Assembly: GCF_002270055.1 (NCBI RefSeq)
Contig: NZ_NIBG01000012.1
Coordinates: forward strand, 1-64,000
From: Anaeromicrobium sediminis
GTDB lineage: Bacteria > Bacillota > Clostridia > Peptostreptococcales > Thermotaleaceae
Direction of reading: 5' to 3'
DNA: 64,000 bases
Both the position numbers and the translations under genes were made by a program. Below, in pieces: positions 27,610-36,942 of this stretch. Each line of letters opens with the position of its first letter. The stretch's first letter is position 1. Under the pieces are notes generated by a model. That model had not been told where the DNA came from. It ran no database searches and saw only the letters and a list, made by a program, of their open reading frames with translations.

Positions 27610-28629
27610 ATGGCGTATAAGGTTAGCATTAAACAGTTTAATCACGTCCTAAATACTTTATCTGATAAATATAAGATTTACGGACCTAAAAAAATAGAGA
27701 AAAAGGGTAGATATTCAGATACGGATCTAGTCTGTTATAAGCCCATTAGTGGCCTTGATGAAATGGAATTAAATGAAAAGAGTTTCTTTTCTCCAAAGGA
27801 AATCATTTACCCAATTCGTGAAACTCTATTTTACTTTACAGAAGACAACGTATCCGTTCCTTCTGTACCTGATGAAAAGATTATAATTTTCTTAAGACCA
27901 TGTGACATAAATGGAATGAAAAGATTAGATACAATATTCTTACAAAATGGACCAGAACAAGATTTCTATTATAAGAGATTAAGAGAAAAGGTTAAGTTCT
28001 TCATGATTGAATGTAATGAAGGATTTGATTCATGTTTCTGTGTGTCCATGAATGGAAACAAAACAGATGAATATGCAGTAGCATGTAAATTTAATAATGA
28101 CAATGTAATATTAAATATACAAGATGAGGAATTTAAGGCATTATTCAGTGAAGGAGCTGAAGAAGTTCAACATGAAGTAGAATTTGTTGAAGAAAATAAA
28201 GTGAAGGTAGAAATACCTCCAGTAGATAAGGTAACTAAAGAAGTATTTGAAAATGATATATGGACAGAATACACTCACAGATGTATTGGCTGCGGAAGAT
28301 GTAACACATCTTGTATAACATGTGCATGCTTTACTATGCAAGATCAACACTATGGAAAAGATAATAAAATGGGCGAAAGAAGAAGAGTGTGGGCATCATG
28401 TCAAGTAGATGGATATAGCACAATGGCAGGAAACCATGACTTTAGAACAAAAAAAGGCGACAGAATGAGATTTAAGACTATGCATAAGATTAACGACTTT
28501 CACAAGAGATTTGGTTTCCACATGTGTGTAGGCTGTGGAAGATGTGATGATGTGTGTCCAGAATATATATCATTCCCTAAGTGCATAGAAAAAGTGAACG
28601 AAATAGTAAAGGGGGATTCAAATGAATAA
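27610..28629 (+). CDS. asrA: anaerobic sulfite reductase subunit A
   Basis: Electron-transfer subunit of the cytoplasmic AsrABC complex, which reduces sulfite to sulfide with NADH. 339 residues. The C-terminal third has two ferredoxin cysteine sets, CIGCGRCNTSC(ITC) and CVGCGRCDDVCP. The N-terminal part matches the AsrA/HydB family (IIFLRPCDINGMKRLD, FDSCFCVSMNG). Start ATG follows AAGGAGGTAGTCT. It overlaps asrB by eight bases and heads asrABC-FNT. Confidence 0.96.
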   Translation: MAYKVSIKQFNHVLNTLSDKYKIYGPKKIEKKGRYSDTDLVCYKPISGLDEMELNEKSFFSPKEIIYPIRETLFYFTEDNVSVPSVPDEKIIIFLRPCDINGMKRLDTIFLQNGPEQDFYYKRLREKVKFFMIECNEGFDSCFCVSMNGNKTDEYAVACKFNNDNVILNIQDEEFKALFSEGAEEVQHEVEFVEENKVKVEIPPVDKVTKEVFENDIWTEYTHRCIGCGRCNTSCITCACFTMQDQHYGKDNKMGERRRVWASCQVDGYSTMAGNHDFRTKKGDRMRFKTMHKINDFHKRFGFHMCVGCGRCDDVCPEYISFPKCIEKVNEIVKGDSNE

Positions 28630-29413
28630 TCCATATTTACCAAGACCTATAAAGATAATAGATAGATGGGAAGAATCAGGAATAGACCATACTTTTAGAG
28701 TAGAAAATGATATGAATCTAATAGGTGGACAGTTCTTACAACTATCTATACCAGGTGTGGGAGAAGCCCCTATATCTATAAGTGACTTTACTGATAAATA
28801 TTTAGATATGACCATAAGAAAAGTAGGAAAGCTTACAGATGGAATATTTGATTTACAAGCAGGAGATAAAATTTTTGTTAGAGGACCTTATGGAAATGGA
28901 TTTAATCTTGACCAATATAAGGGAAAGAACCTTGTAATAGTTGCAGGAGGAACAGGTCTTGCGCCTGTAAAAAATGTAGTTAACTATTTCTATAATAACA
29001 TGGATTTAGTAAAGAGTTTTACACTAATAGTTGGATTTAAAACTCCTAATGATATTTTATTTAGAGATGAAATTAAAAAGTGGAGTGAGAAAATAAATGT
29101 AGTGCTTACTGTAGATTCAGCTGATGAAAGTTGGACTGGAGAAACAGGTTTAGTAACAAAACATATAGCTGTATGTGATATGAAAGATTTAGATAATACG
29201 GAAGTAATAGTAGTAGGGCCTCCTATTATGATGAAGTTTGCAACAATTGAGTTTGTAAAAAGAGGTTTAGCGGAAGAAAAAATATGGGTATCCTTTGAGA
29301 GAAAGATGAGCTGTGGAATTGGTAAATGCGGACATTGCAAGATAGATGAAACCTATGTATGTTTAGAAGGACCTGTATTTAACTATGTAAAAGCTAAAGA
29401 ACTTATTGATTAA
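28622..29413 (+). CDS. asrB: anaerobic sulfite reductase subunit B
   Basis: Flavin and NADH-binding subunit. 263 residues of the ferredoxin-NADP+ reductase/PyrK type: FAD-binding barrel with APISISDF, nucleotide-binding VIVAGGTGLAPVKNV, and a C-terminal 2Fe-2S site C-x4-C-x2-C-x8-C (CGIGKCGHCK, then C in TYVCLEG). It starts inside the end of asrA, so the two are translationally coupled. Confidence 0.96.
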   Translation: MNNPYLPRPIKIIDRWEESGIDHTFRVENDMNLIGGQFLQLSIPGVGEAPISISDFTDKYLDMTIRKVGKLTDGIFDLQAGDKIFVRGPYGNGFNLDQYKGKNLVIVAGGTGLAPVKNVVNYFYNNMDLVKSFTLIVGFKTPNDILFRDEIKKWSEKINVVLTVDSADESWTGETGLVTKHIAVCDMKDLDNTEVIVVGPPIMMKFATIEFVKRGLAEEKIWVSFERKMSCGIGKCGHCKIDETYVCLEGPVFNYVKAKELID

Positions 29414-29426
29414 TGGAGGTGATTTC

Positions 29427-30422
29427 GTGAGTGTAAATGTTAAAAAAGTTAAAAAAAATGCCTATAGAATAACAAAGGTAAGGGGAAAAACTGCTTTAAG
29501 AGTAAGAATTCCAGGTGGACATATGGAAGCTAAACATTTTGCAATCTTACAAGAAATTGCAGAGAAGTTTGGAGATGGTGGAGTTCACTTAACTACTAGA
29601 CAGGGGTTTGAATTATCAGGAATTGACTATGATAAAATACCTGAAGTGAATAAAATGGTTGCGCCTATTATAGAAGACTTAGAATTAAACATTGGTGTTG
29701 AAATTGCAAATCCAGAGAATGGATATCCAGCAGCTGGTACGAGAAATGTATCTGCCTGTATTGGTAACAGGGTATGTCAAATTGCCAATGACAATACTAC
29801 AAGAATTGCTCAAAACATAGAAAAGGCCATATTCCCAAATCATTACCACTTTAAAATTGCTGTGACAGGATGTCCAAATGACTGTATAAAGGCACATATG
29901 CAAGATTTCGGAATCATATGTACTACTGAACCTCAGTATGATGAATCTAGATGTATTTCATGTGAAGCCTGTGTTAAGAACTGTAGAATAAGGGTTACAG
30001 AAGCACTAACTATGGAAAATAGAAAAGTAAAGAGAGATCATAGAAGATGCTTAGGATGTGGAGAGTGTGTTTTAAAATGTCCAACATTAGCTATGACTAG
30101 AAGCACTGAAAAGAGATATAGAATGGTAATCATGGGTAGAACAGGAAAGAAAAATCCAAGATTAGCTAGAACTTTTCTAAGATGGGTAGATGAAGATACT
30201 ATTATTAAGGTAATTAAAAATGCATACGAATATGTGGATAGATATATAGATAGAAGTCTACCAAAGGAGCACGTAGGATATATAGTTGATAGAACTGGAT
30301 ACGAAGTATTTAAAAAAGAAGTATTAGAAGGTGTTAATCTGCCAGAGGGAGCAGACGTTGCTGAATATATTGACTTTGGTGGATACAAGTATGAAAGGGA
30401 TGCTTTTTTAGATAAACAATAG
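29427..30422 (+). CDS. asrC: anaerobic sulfite reductase subunit C (siroheme subunit)
   Basis: The catalytic siroheme-Fe4S4 subunit. 331 residues from GTG 29427, which has a perfect GGAGGTGATTTC upstream; a TTG at 29406 lacks this. Siroheme/cluster ligands appear as C-x5-C (CIGNRVC) and C-x3-C (CPNDC). Two ferredoxin clusters follow: CISCEACVKNC and CLGCGECVLKCP. HLTTRQGFELSG is the substrate-side sulfite/nitrite reductase motif. Spacing from asrB is 13 bases. Confidence 0.96.
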   Translation: MSVNVKKVKKNAYRITKVRGKTALRVRIPGGHMEAKHFAILQEIAEKFGDGGVHLTTRQGFELSGIDYDKIPEVNKMVAPIIEDLELNIGVEIANPENGYPAAGTRNVSACIGNRVCQIANDNTTRIAQNIEKAIFPNHYHFKIAVTGCPNDCIKAHMQDFGIICTTEPQYDESRCISCEACVKNCRIRVTEALTMENRKVKRDHRRCLGCGECVLKCPTLAMTRSTEKRYRMVIMGRTGKKNPRLARTFLRWVDEDTIIKVIKNAYEYVDRYIDRSLPKEHVGYIVDRTGYEVFKKEVLEGVNLPEGADVAEYIDFGGYKYERDAFLDKQ

Positions 30423-30423
30423 C

Positions 30424-30498
30424 TAATTGTCGTTCGTTAATGGTTAATCGTTAAATATAAACGAATAACCATTAACAATTAACGACAAACGAATAAGA
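30424..30498. repeat. imperfect palindrome, CGTTAATGG/AACGAC type
   Basis: TTGTCGTT..CGTTAATGGTTAATCGTT folds on AACGAATAACCATTAACAATTAACGACAA, with 20 or more paired bases. It is close in words to 8341-8422. It separates asrC from the channel gene. Confidence 0.65.
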
Positions 30499-30516
30499 AT
30501 AAAAGGAGGGCAACTG

Positions 30517-31287
30517 ATGTTTGGAGAAGTTGTGGAAAAAATATCTAATGCAGCTAAGGCGAAAGCTACTCTAGTAAAAAAGAGTAAAGCTAAATACTTA
30601 TTAGCATCAGCTTTAGCAGGATTGTATGTAGGTTTTGGAATTTTACTTATATTTACTATTGGTGGAATCTTAGGCTCACAAGGAAGTGTAGCTACTAAGA
30701 TTGTAATGGGAACTTCATTTGGTATAGCACTTAGTTTAGTAATCATGGCAGGATCGGAATTATTTACTGGGAATAATCTAATAATGACTATAGGAGCATT
30801 GAGAAAGAAAGTAACCTTTGGAGATGCTATGAACGTTTGGTTCTTTAGTTATATTGGAAACTTTGTAGGATCTATTTTAATTGCAGGACTGTTTATATTA
30901 ACAGGACTTGCCAGTAAAGAAAGTACAATGAACTTCATATTAAAAGTTACTAATGCTAAGATGAATGGAAATTTCTCTGAATTATTCTTTAAAGGAATAT
31001 TATGTAACATATTAGTTTGTTTAGCAGTATTTTGTGCCATCAAACTAAAAGAAGAAACGGCAAAGTTAATAATGATATTCTGGTGTTTATTTGCTTTCAT
31101 AACTACTGGATTTGAGCATAGTATTGCTAATATGACAATTTTATCTATGGGACTTATGCTTCCTCATCCAGAGACTATCTCTATTGCAGGGATGTTTAAC
31201 AACTTAATACCAGTGACCTTGGGTAACTTCGTAGGTGGATCATTATTTGTTGGAGTTTCCTATTGGTTCATATCAAAGGAAGACTAA
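30517..31287 (+). CDS. formate/nitrite-transporter family channel, probable hydrosulfide channel HSC
   Basis: A six-helix pentameric FNT-family channel of 256 residues (LASALAGLYVGFGILL, SELFTGNNLIM, FEHSIANMTILSMGLM, and NLIPVTLGNFVGGSLF). Family members carry formate, nitrite or HS-. In Clostridioides difficile an FNT member encoded with asrABC was characterised as a hydrosulfide channel; the same linkage here makes sulfide export the best inference. Selectivity cannot be read from the sequence alone. Start ATG follows AAGGAGGGCAACTG. Confidence 0.87.
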   Translation: MFGEVVEKISNAAKAKATLVKKSKAKYLLASALAGLYVGFGILLIFTIGGILGSQGSVATKIVMGTSFGIALSLVIMAGSELFTGNNLIMTIGALRKKVTFGDAMNVWFFSYIGNFVGSILIAGLFILTGLASKESTMNFILKVTNAKMNGNFSELFFKGILCNILVCLAVFCAIKLKEETAKLIMIFWCLFAFITTGFEHSIANMTILSMGLMLPHPETISIAGMFNNLIPVTLGNFVGGSLFVGVSYWFISKED

Positions 31288-31311
31288 AAAGATAATAGTT
31301 AAACCTAGATT

Positions 31312-31346
31312 AAAGGGATGTGACGAAAAAAAGTTACATCCTTTTT
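31312..31346 (+). terminator. terminator after the asr-channel unit
   Basis: AAAGGGATGTGAC pairs with GTTACATCCTTTTT. Confidence 0.88.
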
Positions 31347-31405
31347 GTGGTTGTATTTGTTTTTTATTAGTATTTAAGGGTAAAATAAGTTTATAAGGAG
31401 GCCAT

Positions 31406-32095
31406 ATGAAGATTACTAGGGAAACTTTAATAAACATACCCATACTTGAGAATATAAAAGAGGAAAGTATAGATTATCTTATGGATAATTATTCGGTGGT
31501 CACACTAAAAAAGGGCGATATATTATTTCATGAAAAAGGAAAGATAAATAGATTCTACATATTATTAAAGGGAAAAGTAAGTCTTTATAAGATAACTAGC
31601 TTTGGCCATAAAAAAGTCATGTATATATTAAATTCTAGGGAAGTCATAAATGAGAATGTATTTGATGAATATGCAGCTACAGTTAGTTGTGAAGCATTTC
31701 AAGATATTATCCTTTTATCCTATGATAAAAAAAAATTCATGGAGCTTATGGAAAAGGACTTTATATTGACTAAGAACATATTATTCTCTTTAAGTAAAAA
31801 GACGAGAAGATTATACAGGCAACTGAAAAACTCCGTATCAATTAAGATTGAGAAAAAGATTGCATCAAAACTTTGGAAGTTAGGTAAAGATTTTGGAGTA
31901 AAACGTGGAGATGGAAAAATCCTAATAGATTTAAAAATTAGTATTACTTACTTAGCAGACATGATAGGAAGTTCTAGGGAAACCATATCAAGGGGAATAA
32001 AATCATTAGAAAAATTACAAATACTGGAACTAAAAAACAAAAAAATAATACTAGATTTGAAAAAGGTATCAGATTATTACCATGAAGTCTTATAA
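31406..32095 (+). CDS. Crp/Fnr-family transcription regulator
   Basis: 229 residues: cyclic-nucleotide-binding-like barrel (VVTLKKGDILFHEKGK, FYILLKGKVSLYK), dimer helix, and a C-terminal winged helix (ITYLADMIGSSRETISRGIKSLEK). There is no N-terminal cysteine cluster, so it is not an Fe-S FNR. It lies directly after the asr-channel operon, so control of sulfite reduction is a reasonable inference (HcpR-like regulators do this in some clostridia), possibly through the GTGA-N6-TCAC site upstream of asrA. Start ATG follows AAGGAGGCCAT. Confidence 0.85.
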   Translation: MKITRETLINIPILENIKEESIDYLMDNYSVVTLKKGDILFHEKGKINRFYILLKGKVSLYKITSFGHKKVMYILNSREVINENVFDEYAATVSCEAFQDIILLSYDKKKFMELMEKDFILTKNILFSLSKKTRRLYRQLKNSVSIKIEKKIASKLWKLGKDFGVKRGDGKILIDLKISITYLADMIGSSRETISRGIKSLEKLQILELKNKKIILDLKKVSDYYHEVL

Positions 32096-32098
32096 TCA

Positions 32099-32127
32099 TT
32101 GAAAAAACTATTTTGTTTATATATAAT
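32099..32127 (+). promoter_or_regulatory. sigma-A promoter of lon
   Basis: TTGAAA, 17 bases, TATAAT. No CIRCE or CtsR-type operator is seen near it. Confidence 0.75.
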
Positions 32128-32271
32128 AGTGTTATTGTGAAAAATCCTAGTAAATATGGAAAAATCTCTATGATAATTCCTATAAATTATTAAAAGGCCA
32201 CAATAGGGAATAACATAGCATATAGATACAAAAAATATAAACAAGATTATAACCTTAAGGAGTAGATATTA

Positions 32272-34614
32272 GTGGAAAAGAAGGATAAAATACAAGAATT
32301 ACCTCTCATTCCCCTAAGGGGACTTTCCATATTTCCATATATGGTCCTACATTTTGATGTGGGAAGAGAAAGATCAATAAAAGCATTAGAAGAGGCAATG
32401 CTTAATGATCAAATGATATTTTTAAGTTCCCAAAAGGATGCGGCAGTAGATATTCCTACTGTGGATGACTTTTATAGTGTAGGAACTATTTGTAAAATAA
32501 AACAAATGCTTAAGTTACCAGGAGATGCTATTAGAGTACTAGTTGAAGGAATAAGTAGGGCATCTATTGAAGAAGTAATTGATGATGATCCATATTTTAA
32601 ATGTAGTGTAGTAGAGCACTTAGATGAAGAAATAGAAATGGATAAAGAGATAGAAGCACTAATGAGAAACATAGTTACAGAGTTTGAAAATTACATAGAA
32701 GCTAGCAATAGAATTTCTCCAGAAGTATTTTTAACAGTAACATCCATAAATGAACCAGGAAGACTTTGTGATGTTATAGCATCTAACATGGTTTTGAGAA
32801 TAGATCAAAAACAAGAAATACTAGATGCCCTTGAAATTAAAGATAGATTAGAAGTAGTATATGCTTTACTAGTAGAAGAGGTAGAAGTATTAGAAATAGA
32901 GAGAGAAATTCAAGCTAAGGTTAAAGGTAAAATCAATCAAGTACAAAAGGAGTACTACTTAAAGGAACAATTAAAGGCCATTCATGAAGAACTGGGTGAA
33001 GATGGAGATCCAGAAGATGAGATGGACGAATATAAGGATAGACTAGGAAAATTAAAGCTACCAAAGGACGTGGCCGAAAAGGTAGAAAAGGAATTGAAGA
33101 GATTATCAAAGCTATCACCTTCTTCTGCAGAAAGTGGAGTTATTCGTACATACATAGAGTGGATATTAGATCTACCTTGGAACAAGCAAACTAAAGATAG
33201 AATAGATATTAAAAAGGCAAAAGAAATTTTAGATGAAGATCATTATGGATTAAAGGACGTAAAAGAGAGAATTCTTGAGTATTTAGCTATTAGAAAATTG
33301 GCTAAAAACATGAAGGGACCTATTCTGTGTTTAGTAGGACCTCCAGGAGTAGGAAAGACATCCATAGCCAAGTCCATAGGTCGTGCACTTAATAGAAACT
33401 TTGTAAGAATGTCTTTAGGTGGAGTTAGGGATGAAGCAGAAATAAGAGGACATAGAAGAACATATATTGGAGCTATACCAGGAAGAATAATGAGTTCTAT
33501 TAAAGAATCAAAATCTAAGAATCCCGTATTCTTATTTGATGAAATAGATAAATTAGCTAGTGACTTTAGAGGTGATCCTGCTTCAGCATTGCTTGAAGTA
33601 TTAGACCCTGAGCAAAACAAAGAGTTTGTGGACCACTACTTAGAAGTGCCATTTGATTTATCTAAGGTTTTATTTATAACAACAGCAAATAGTCTAGGTA
33701 CTATTCCAAGACCACTTTTAGATAGAATGGAAGTAATTGAAGTATCAGGGTATACAGAAGAAGAAAAAGTTAAGATAGGACAAAAATACTTACTTCCAAA
33801 ACAAATAAAAGAGCATGGGTTTAAAAAGACAAACTTAGAGGTATCAGAGGCCGTAATAAGGGATGTTATAAATTATTATACTCGTGAGTCTGGAGTAAGA
33901 AATTTAGAAAGACAACTGGGAACTCTTTGTAGAAAAACAGCTAGAAGGATAGTTGAAAAGGATGCTAAAAAAGTTAGAATTACCACATCAAATCTGAAAA
34001 ACTATCTAGGAAATAAAAAATACAGATATGACCTAATAAAGGAAGATCATGAAGTAGGAGTAGCTACAGGACTTGCTTGGACAAGGGTTGGTGGAGACAC
34101 ATTATTCATCGAAGTAAGTAGTATGAAGGGTAATGGAAAACTAGTTTTAACAGGACAACTTGGAGATGTAATGAAAGAATCTGCAAGGGCAGGACTTACA
34201 TATATAAGATCTAAGTGTGAGGAACTAGGAATAGATGAGGAATTCTATAAGACTAGGGATATTCATATACATATTCCAGAAGGAGCCATACCAAAGGATG
34301 GTCCATCAGCAGGAATAACTATGGCAACGGCCATGATATCTGAATTATCAGGAGTTCCAATAGATAAGAATGTAGCCATGACTGGAGAGGTAACCTTAAG
34401 AGGAAGGGTATTACCAGTAGGTGGAATAAAAGAAAAGGTATTGGCAGCTCACAGGGCAGGTATAAGAAAAATACTACTTCCTATAGATAATGAGAAGGAT
34501 ATAGAAAAAATACCAGCTAATGTGAGAAAGAACTTGGAATTTTTCCCAATGGAAAATATGGACCAAGTAATAGAACATGCCTTAGTTAAAGAGGAGAAAA
34601 CGGATGAAAATTAG
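32272..34614 (+). CDS. lon: ATP-dependent protease Lon
   Basis: Cytosolic AAA+ serine protease for misfolded and regulatory proteins. 780 residues from GTG with AAGGAGTAGATATTA upstream. The N-terminal substrate domain (PLIPLRGLSIFPYM), coiled coil, Walker A GPPGVGKTS near 356, Walker B VFLFDEIDKL, and C-terminal protease domain with S679 in PKDGPSAG and the lysine in the following VGGIKEKVLAA stretch are all present. Standard length. It overlaps engB by 11 bases, the usual lon-engB arrangement of Bacillota. Confidence 0.98.
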   Translation: MEKKDKIQELPLIPLRGLSIFPYMVLHFDVGRERSIKALEEAMLNDQMIFLSSQKDAAVDIPTVDDFYSVGTICKIKQMLKLPGDAIRVLVEGISRASIEEVIDDDPYFKCSVVEHLDEEIEMDKEIEALMRNIVTEFENYIEASNRISPEVFLTVTSINEPGRLCDVIASNMVLRIDQKQEILDALEIKDRLEVVYALLVEEVEVLEIEREIQAKVKGKINQVQKEYYLKEQLKAIHEELGEDGDPEDEMDEYKDRLGKLKLPKDVAEKVEKELKRLSKLSPSSAESGVIRTYIEWILDLPWNKQTKDRIDIKKAKEILDEDHYGLKDVKERILEYLAIRKLAKNMKGPILCLVGPPGVGKTSIAKSIGRALNRNFVRMSLGGVRDEAEIRGHRRTYIGAIPGRIMSSIKESKSKNPVFLFDEIDKLASDFRGDPASALLEVLDPEQNKEFVDHYLEVPFDLSKVLFITTANSLGTIPRPLLDRMEVIEVSGYTEEEKVKIGQKYLLPKQIKEHGFKKTNLEVSEAVIRDVINYYTRESGVRNLERQLGTLCRKTARRIVEKDAKKVRITTSNLKNYLGNKKYRYDLIKEDHEVGVATGLAWTRVGGDTLFIEVSSMKGNGKLVLTGQLGDVMKESARAGLTYIRSKCEELGIDEEFYKTRDIHIHIPEGAIPKDGPSAGITMATAMISELSGVPIDKNVAMTGEVTLRGRVLPVGGIKEKVLAAHRAGIRKILLPIDNEKDIEKIPANVRKNLEFFPMENMDQVIEHALVKEEKTDEN

Positions 34615-35218
34615 AAGTGCAGAAATATTAATAAGTGCAGTAAAGCCAGCTCAATATCCAGAGGATATAAATCAACCTGAGATTGCCATGGCAGGCAGAT
34701 CAAATGTGGGAAAGTCATCTACTATAAACATGCTATTAAATAGGAGAAAGCTTGCAAGAACTAGTTCAAGCCCAGGTAAAACTCAAACTTTAAACTTCTA
34801 CGGTATAAATGATGAGTTTAGACTAGTGGATTTACCGGGATATGGTTATGCTAAGGTTTCAAAATCTGCAAAGGCCACTTGGGGAAATATGATGGAAACC
34901 TATTTAAGTGGCAGAGAGAATCTAGTAGCAGTATTTTTGCTAGTAGATATTCGCCACAAGCCTACTGCTCAAGATAAGCAAATGTATGAATGGATTAAAC
35001 ACTTTGGTTTTCAAGGTATTGTAATTGCCACAAAATCAGATAAAATAAGTAGAGGCCAAAGACAGAAGCATTTATCCATTATTAAAAAGGAGTTAGAAAT
35101 GGAGGCAGATGATATCCTAATCCCAGTTTCAGCTCAAAATAGAGATGGAAAAGAACATGTTTGGAGTCTAATAGAAGAATTATTTAGAGTTAACGATTAC
35201 GAAGTTAGAGAAGATTAA
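34604..35218 (+). CDS. engB: ribosome-biogenesis GTPase EngB (YsxC)
   Basis: A 204-residue TRAFAC GTPase needed for 50S assembly. G1 GRSNVGKSS, G3 DLPGYG, G4 TKSDK and a G5-like SAQ are visible, in the right order. Overlap with lon implies coupled translation. Confidence 0.97.
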   Translation: MKIRSAEILISAVKPAQYPEDINQPEIAMAGRSNVGKSSTINMLLNRRKLARTSSSPGKTQTLNFYGINDEFRLVDLPGYGYAKVSKSAKATWGNMMETYLSGRENLVAVFLLVDIRHKPTAQDKQMYEWIKHFGFQGIVIATKSDKISRGQRQKHLSIIKKELEMEADDILIPVSAQNRDGKEHVWSLIEELFRVNDYEVRED

Positions 35219-35220
35219 TA

Positions 35221-35245
35221 AAACCGCCATTAGGCGGTTTTTTTA
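35221..35245 (+). terminator. terminator after engB
   Basis: AAACCGCC/GGCGGTTT with ATTA loop and a run of T's. Confidence 0.95.
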
Positions 35246-35596
35246 TTGGTTGGAAATATTGAAGTATTTCAATTACCATATAAAATCCTTAAATTTATAT
35301 GATAGAAATATGAACCATATATTATCTATTCACAATATATAATCTTAGTTCAATTTATTTAAATGAGAACACTTAAATAAATCTTATCTTCCACCTACTT
35401 AAAACTAAAAGCCTTAAATAAATGTAGAACCTACTAAAGTAGAATAAATACCCTACTTTAATATTGACTTTACTCCAATACTTCCAACTTAATATTTATA
35501 ATAGGATGCTACCTATTATTAGTTTAGTGTGTATAATAAATAATCCTTTTATTCAAACTAGAAATAGATTATTAAGTAATAAAAGGGAGAGAAGAG
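35246..35596. other. A+T-rich intergenic region
   Basis: No gene or known RNA is seen. TAATAGG/CCTATTA (about 35499-35518) forms a small stem and TATAAT near 35534 could be a -10 for the following gene. No other structure is recognised. Confidence 0.4.
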
Positions 35597-36820
35597 ATGA
35601 ATATAGTTACTGGTGATAGATATTGGATAAAGAAAAGGGAAATTCCTAAAAAATACTCCTATTTACATAAAGATATAAAAACGGATGTTTTAATAATAGG
35701 TGGAGGGATTACAGGAAGTTTATGCTTTTACTATTTTAATAAAAACAATATAGATACTATCCTAGTAGATAAAAATATTATAGGATATTTATCTACTAGT
35801 GCATCTACCTCCATATTGGATTATTCCATGGATATAAATATGATAGGGGTTAGAGGGTTAATAGGAGAAAAAAGTGCAGCAAAGGCCTTTAAACTAACTA
35901 GAGAATCCATAGATCATATTGAAAGGATAATAAAGGAGGATTTAAATTCTGATTGTGGATTTATGAAAAAGGATTTATTATATTATACTAATAACAAATC
36001 TTATTATAATGTGTTTCACAAAGAATACAGTTTGAGAAAAAAACATGGTTTCAATGTGGAATTTTTAAAGGATAATGAGGAAAAGTTTGATTTTAATATT
36101 AAAAGCGCCATATATTGCAAAGATGATACGGCAGTACTTGACCCTTATGAACTGTCCCATGAATTATTAAATTATGGAGTTAAAAATGGCGGAAGTGTAT
36201 TTGAAAACACTGAAGTAGTTAACATAAAACCTTTAAAAAACAAGGTTGTCATATATACTGAAAATGGATTTAAAATAGAAGCTAAAAAGGTCATAGTAGC
36301 TACCGGATATGAGGGGAGAGATTATATAAAAGAAAGGATAGTAAGGCTTACAAGAAGCTTTACAATAGTTACAAAACCCATTAAAAATACAGAGGGATGG
36401 CATAACTTATGCAATATAAGGGATGATAATAGCCCATATATCTATATAAGAGCTACAGATGATAATAGAATTATAGTAGGAGGGGAAGATCTAGCATTAG
36501 GTGGAATACGTAGTAAAATGACAAATTTAAAGCAAGAAGATGAAGTATCTTTAACAAAATATAAAACTTTAGAAAATAAAGTTAAAGAAATGTTTCCGCG
36601 TATTAAAGATATAGAAATGGAATATGGCTTTAGTGGATTCTTTGGGGAAACTAAGGATGGGTTACCTTATATAGGCAAATATGACGATCCTAATATATAC
36701 TATTGTTTTGGATATGGATCAAATGGTATATTATATGGAAACTTAGGAGCCAGATTATTATTAGAATTATATAAAGAAAAAGAGAGTCCCTATTTAGAAC
36801 TCTTCAGATTTAAAAGATAA
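35597..36820 (+). CDS. FAD-dependent amine/amino-acid oxidoreductase (DAO family)
   Basis: 407 residues. N-terminal Rossmann motif LIIGGGITGSLCFYYF (FAD), a second GYEGRD FAD-region, and a C-terminal closing motif (YGFSGFFGETKDGLPYIGKY, then YCFGYGSNGILYG). This is the DAO/GlpO-type fold that oxidises amines or amino acids. No N-terminal signal and no Rieske domain. Substrate and electron acceptor are unknown. Start ATG follows AAAGGGAGAGAAGAG. The last two codons and stop are part of its terminator. Confidence 0.82.
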   Translation: MNIVTGDRYWIKKREIPKKYSYLHKDIKTDVLIIGGGITGSLCFYYFNKNNIDTILVDKNIIGYLSTSASTSILDYSMDINMIGVRGLIGEKSAAKAFKLTRESIDHIERIIKEDLNSDCGFMKKDLLYYTNNKSYYNVFHKEYSLRKKHGFNVEFLKDNEEKFDFNIKSAIYCKDDTAVLDPYELSHELLNYGVKNGGSVFENTEVVNIKPLKNKVVIYTENGFKIEAKKVIVATGYEGRDYIKERIVRLTRSFTIVTKPIKNTEGWHNLCNIRDDNSPYIYIRATDDNRIIVGGEDLALGGIRSKMTNLKQEDEVSLTKYKTLENKVKEMFPRIKDIEMEYGFSGFFGETKDGLPYIGKYDDPNIYYCFGYGSNGILYGNLGARLLLELYKEKESPYLELFRFKR

Positions 36821-36848
36821 TCATGGGTTTTACCCATGATTATCTTTT
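36812..36848. terminator. 17-bp perfect inverted repeat overlapping the oxidoreductase 3' end
   Basis: AAAAGATAATCATGGGT (36812-36828) is repeated inverted at 36832-36848 around TTT. The left arm includes the last two codons and the stop. Confidence 0.9.
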
Positions 36849-36942
36849 AATATGTGTAAATGAATATCTATGTAAAAGCCATTTACACATATATGATTTT
36901 TTCACTTTTGAAGTAAAATAATTCATATTCTACCACTTTATT

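Noticed and set aside
31406-32095. Oxygen-sensing FNR
   Set aside because: No N-terminal cysteine cluster is present.
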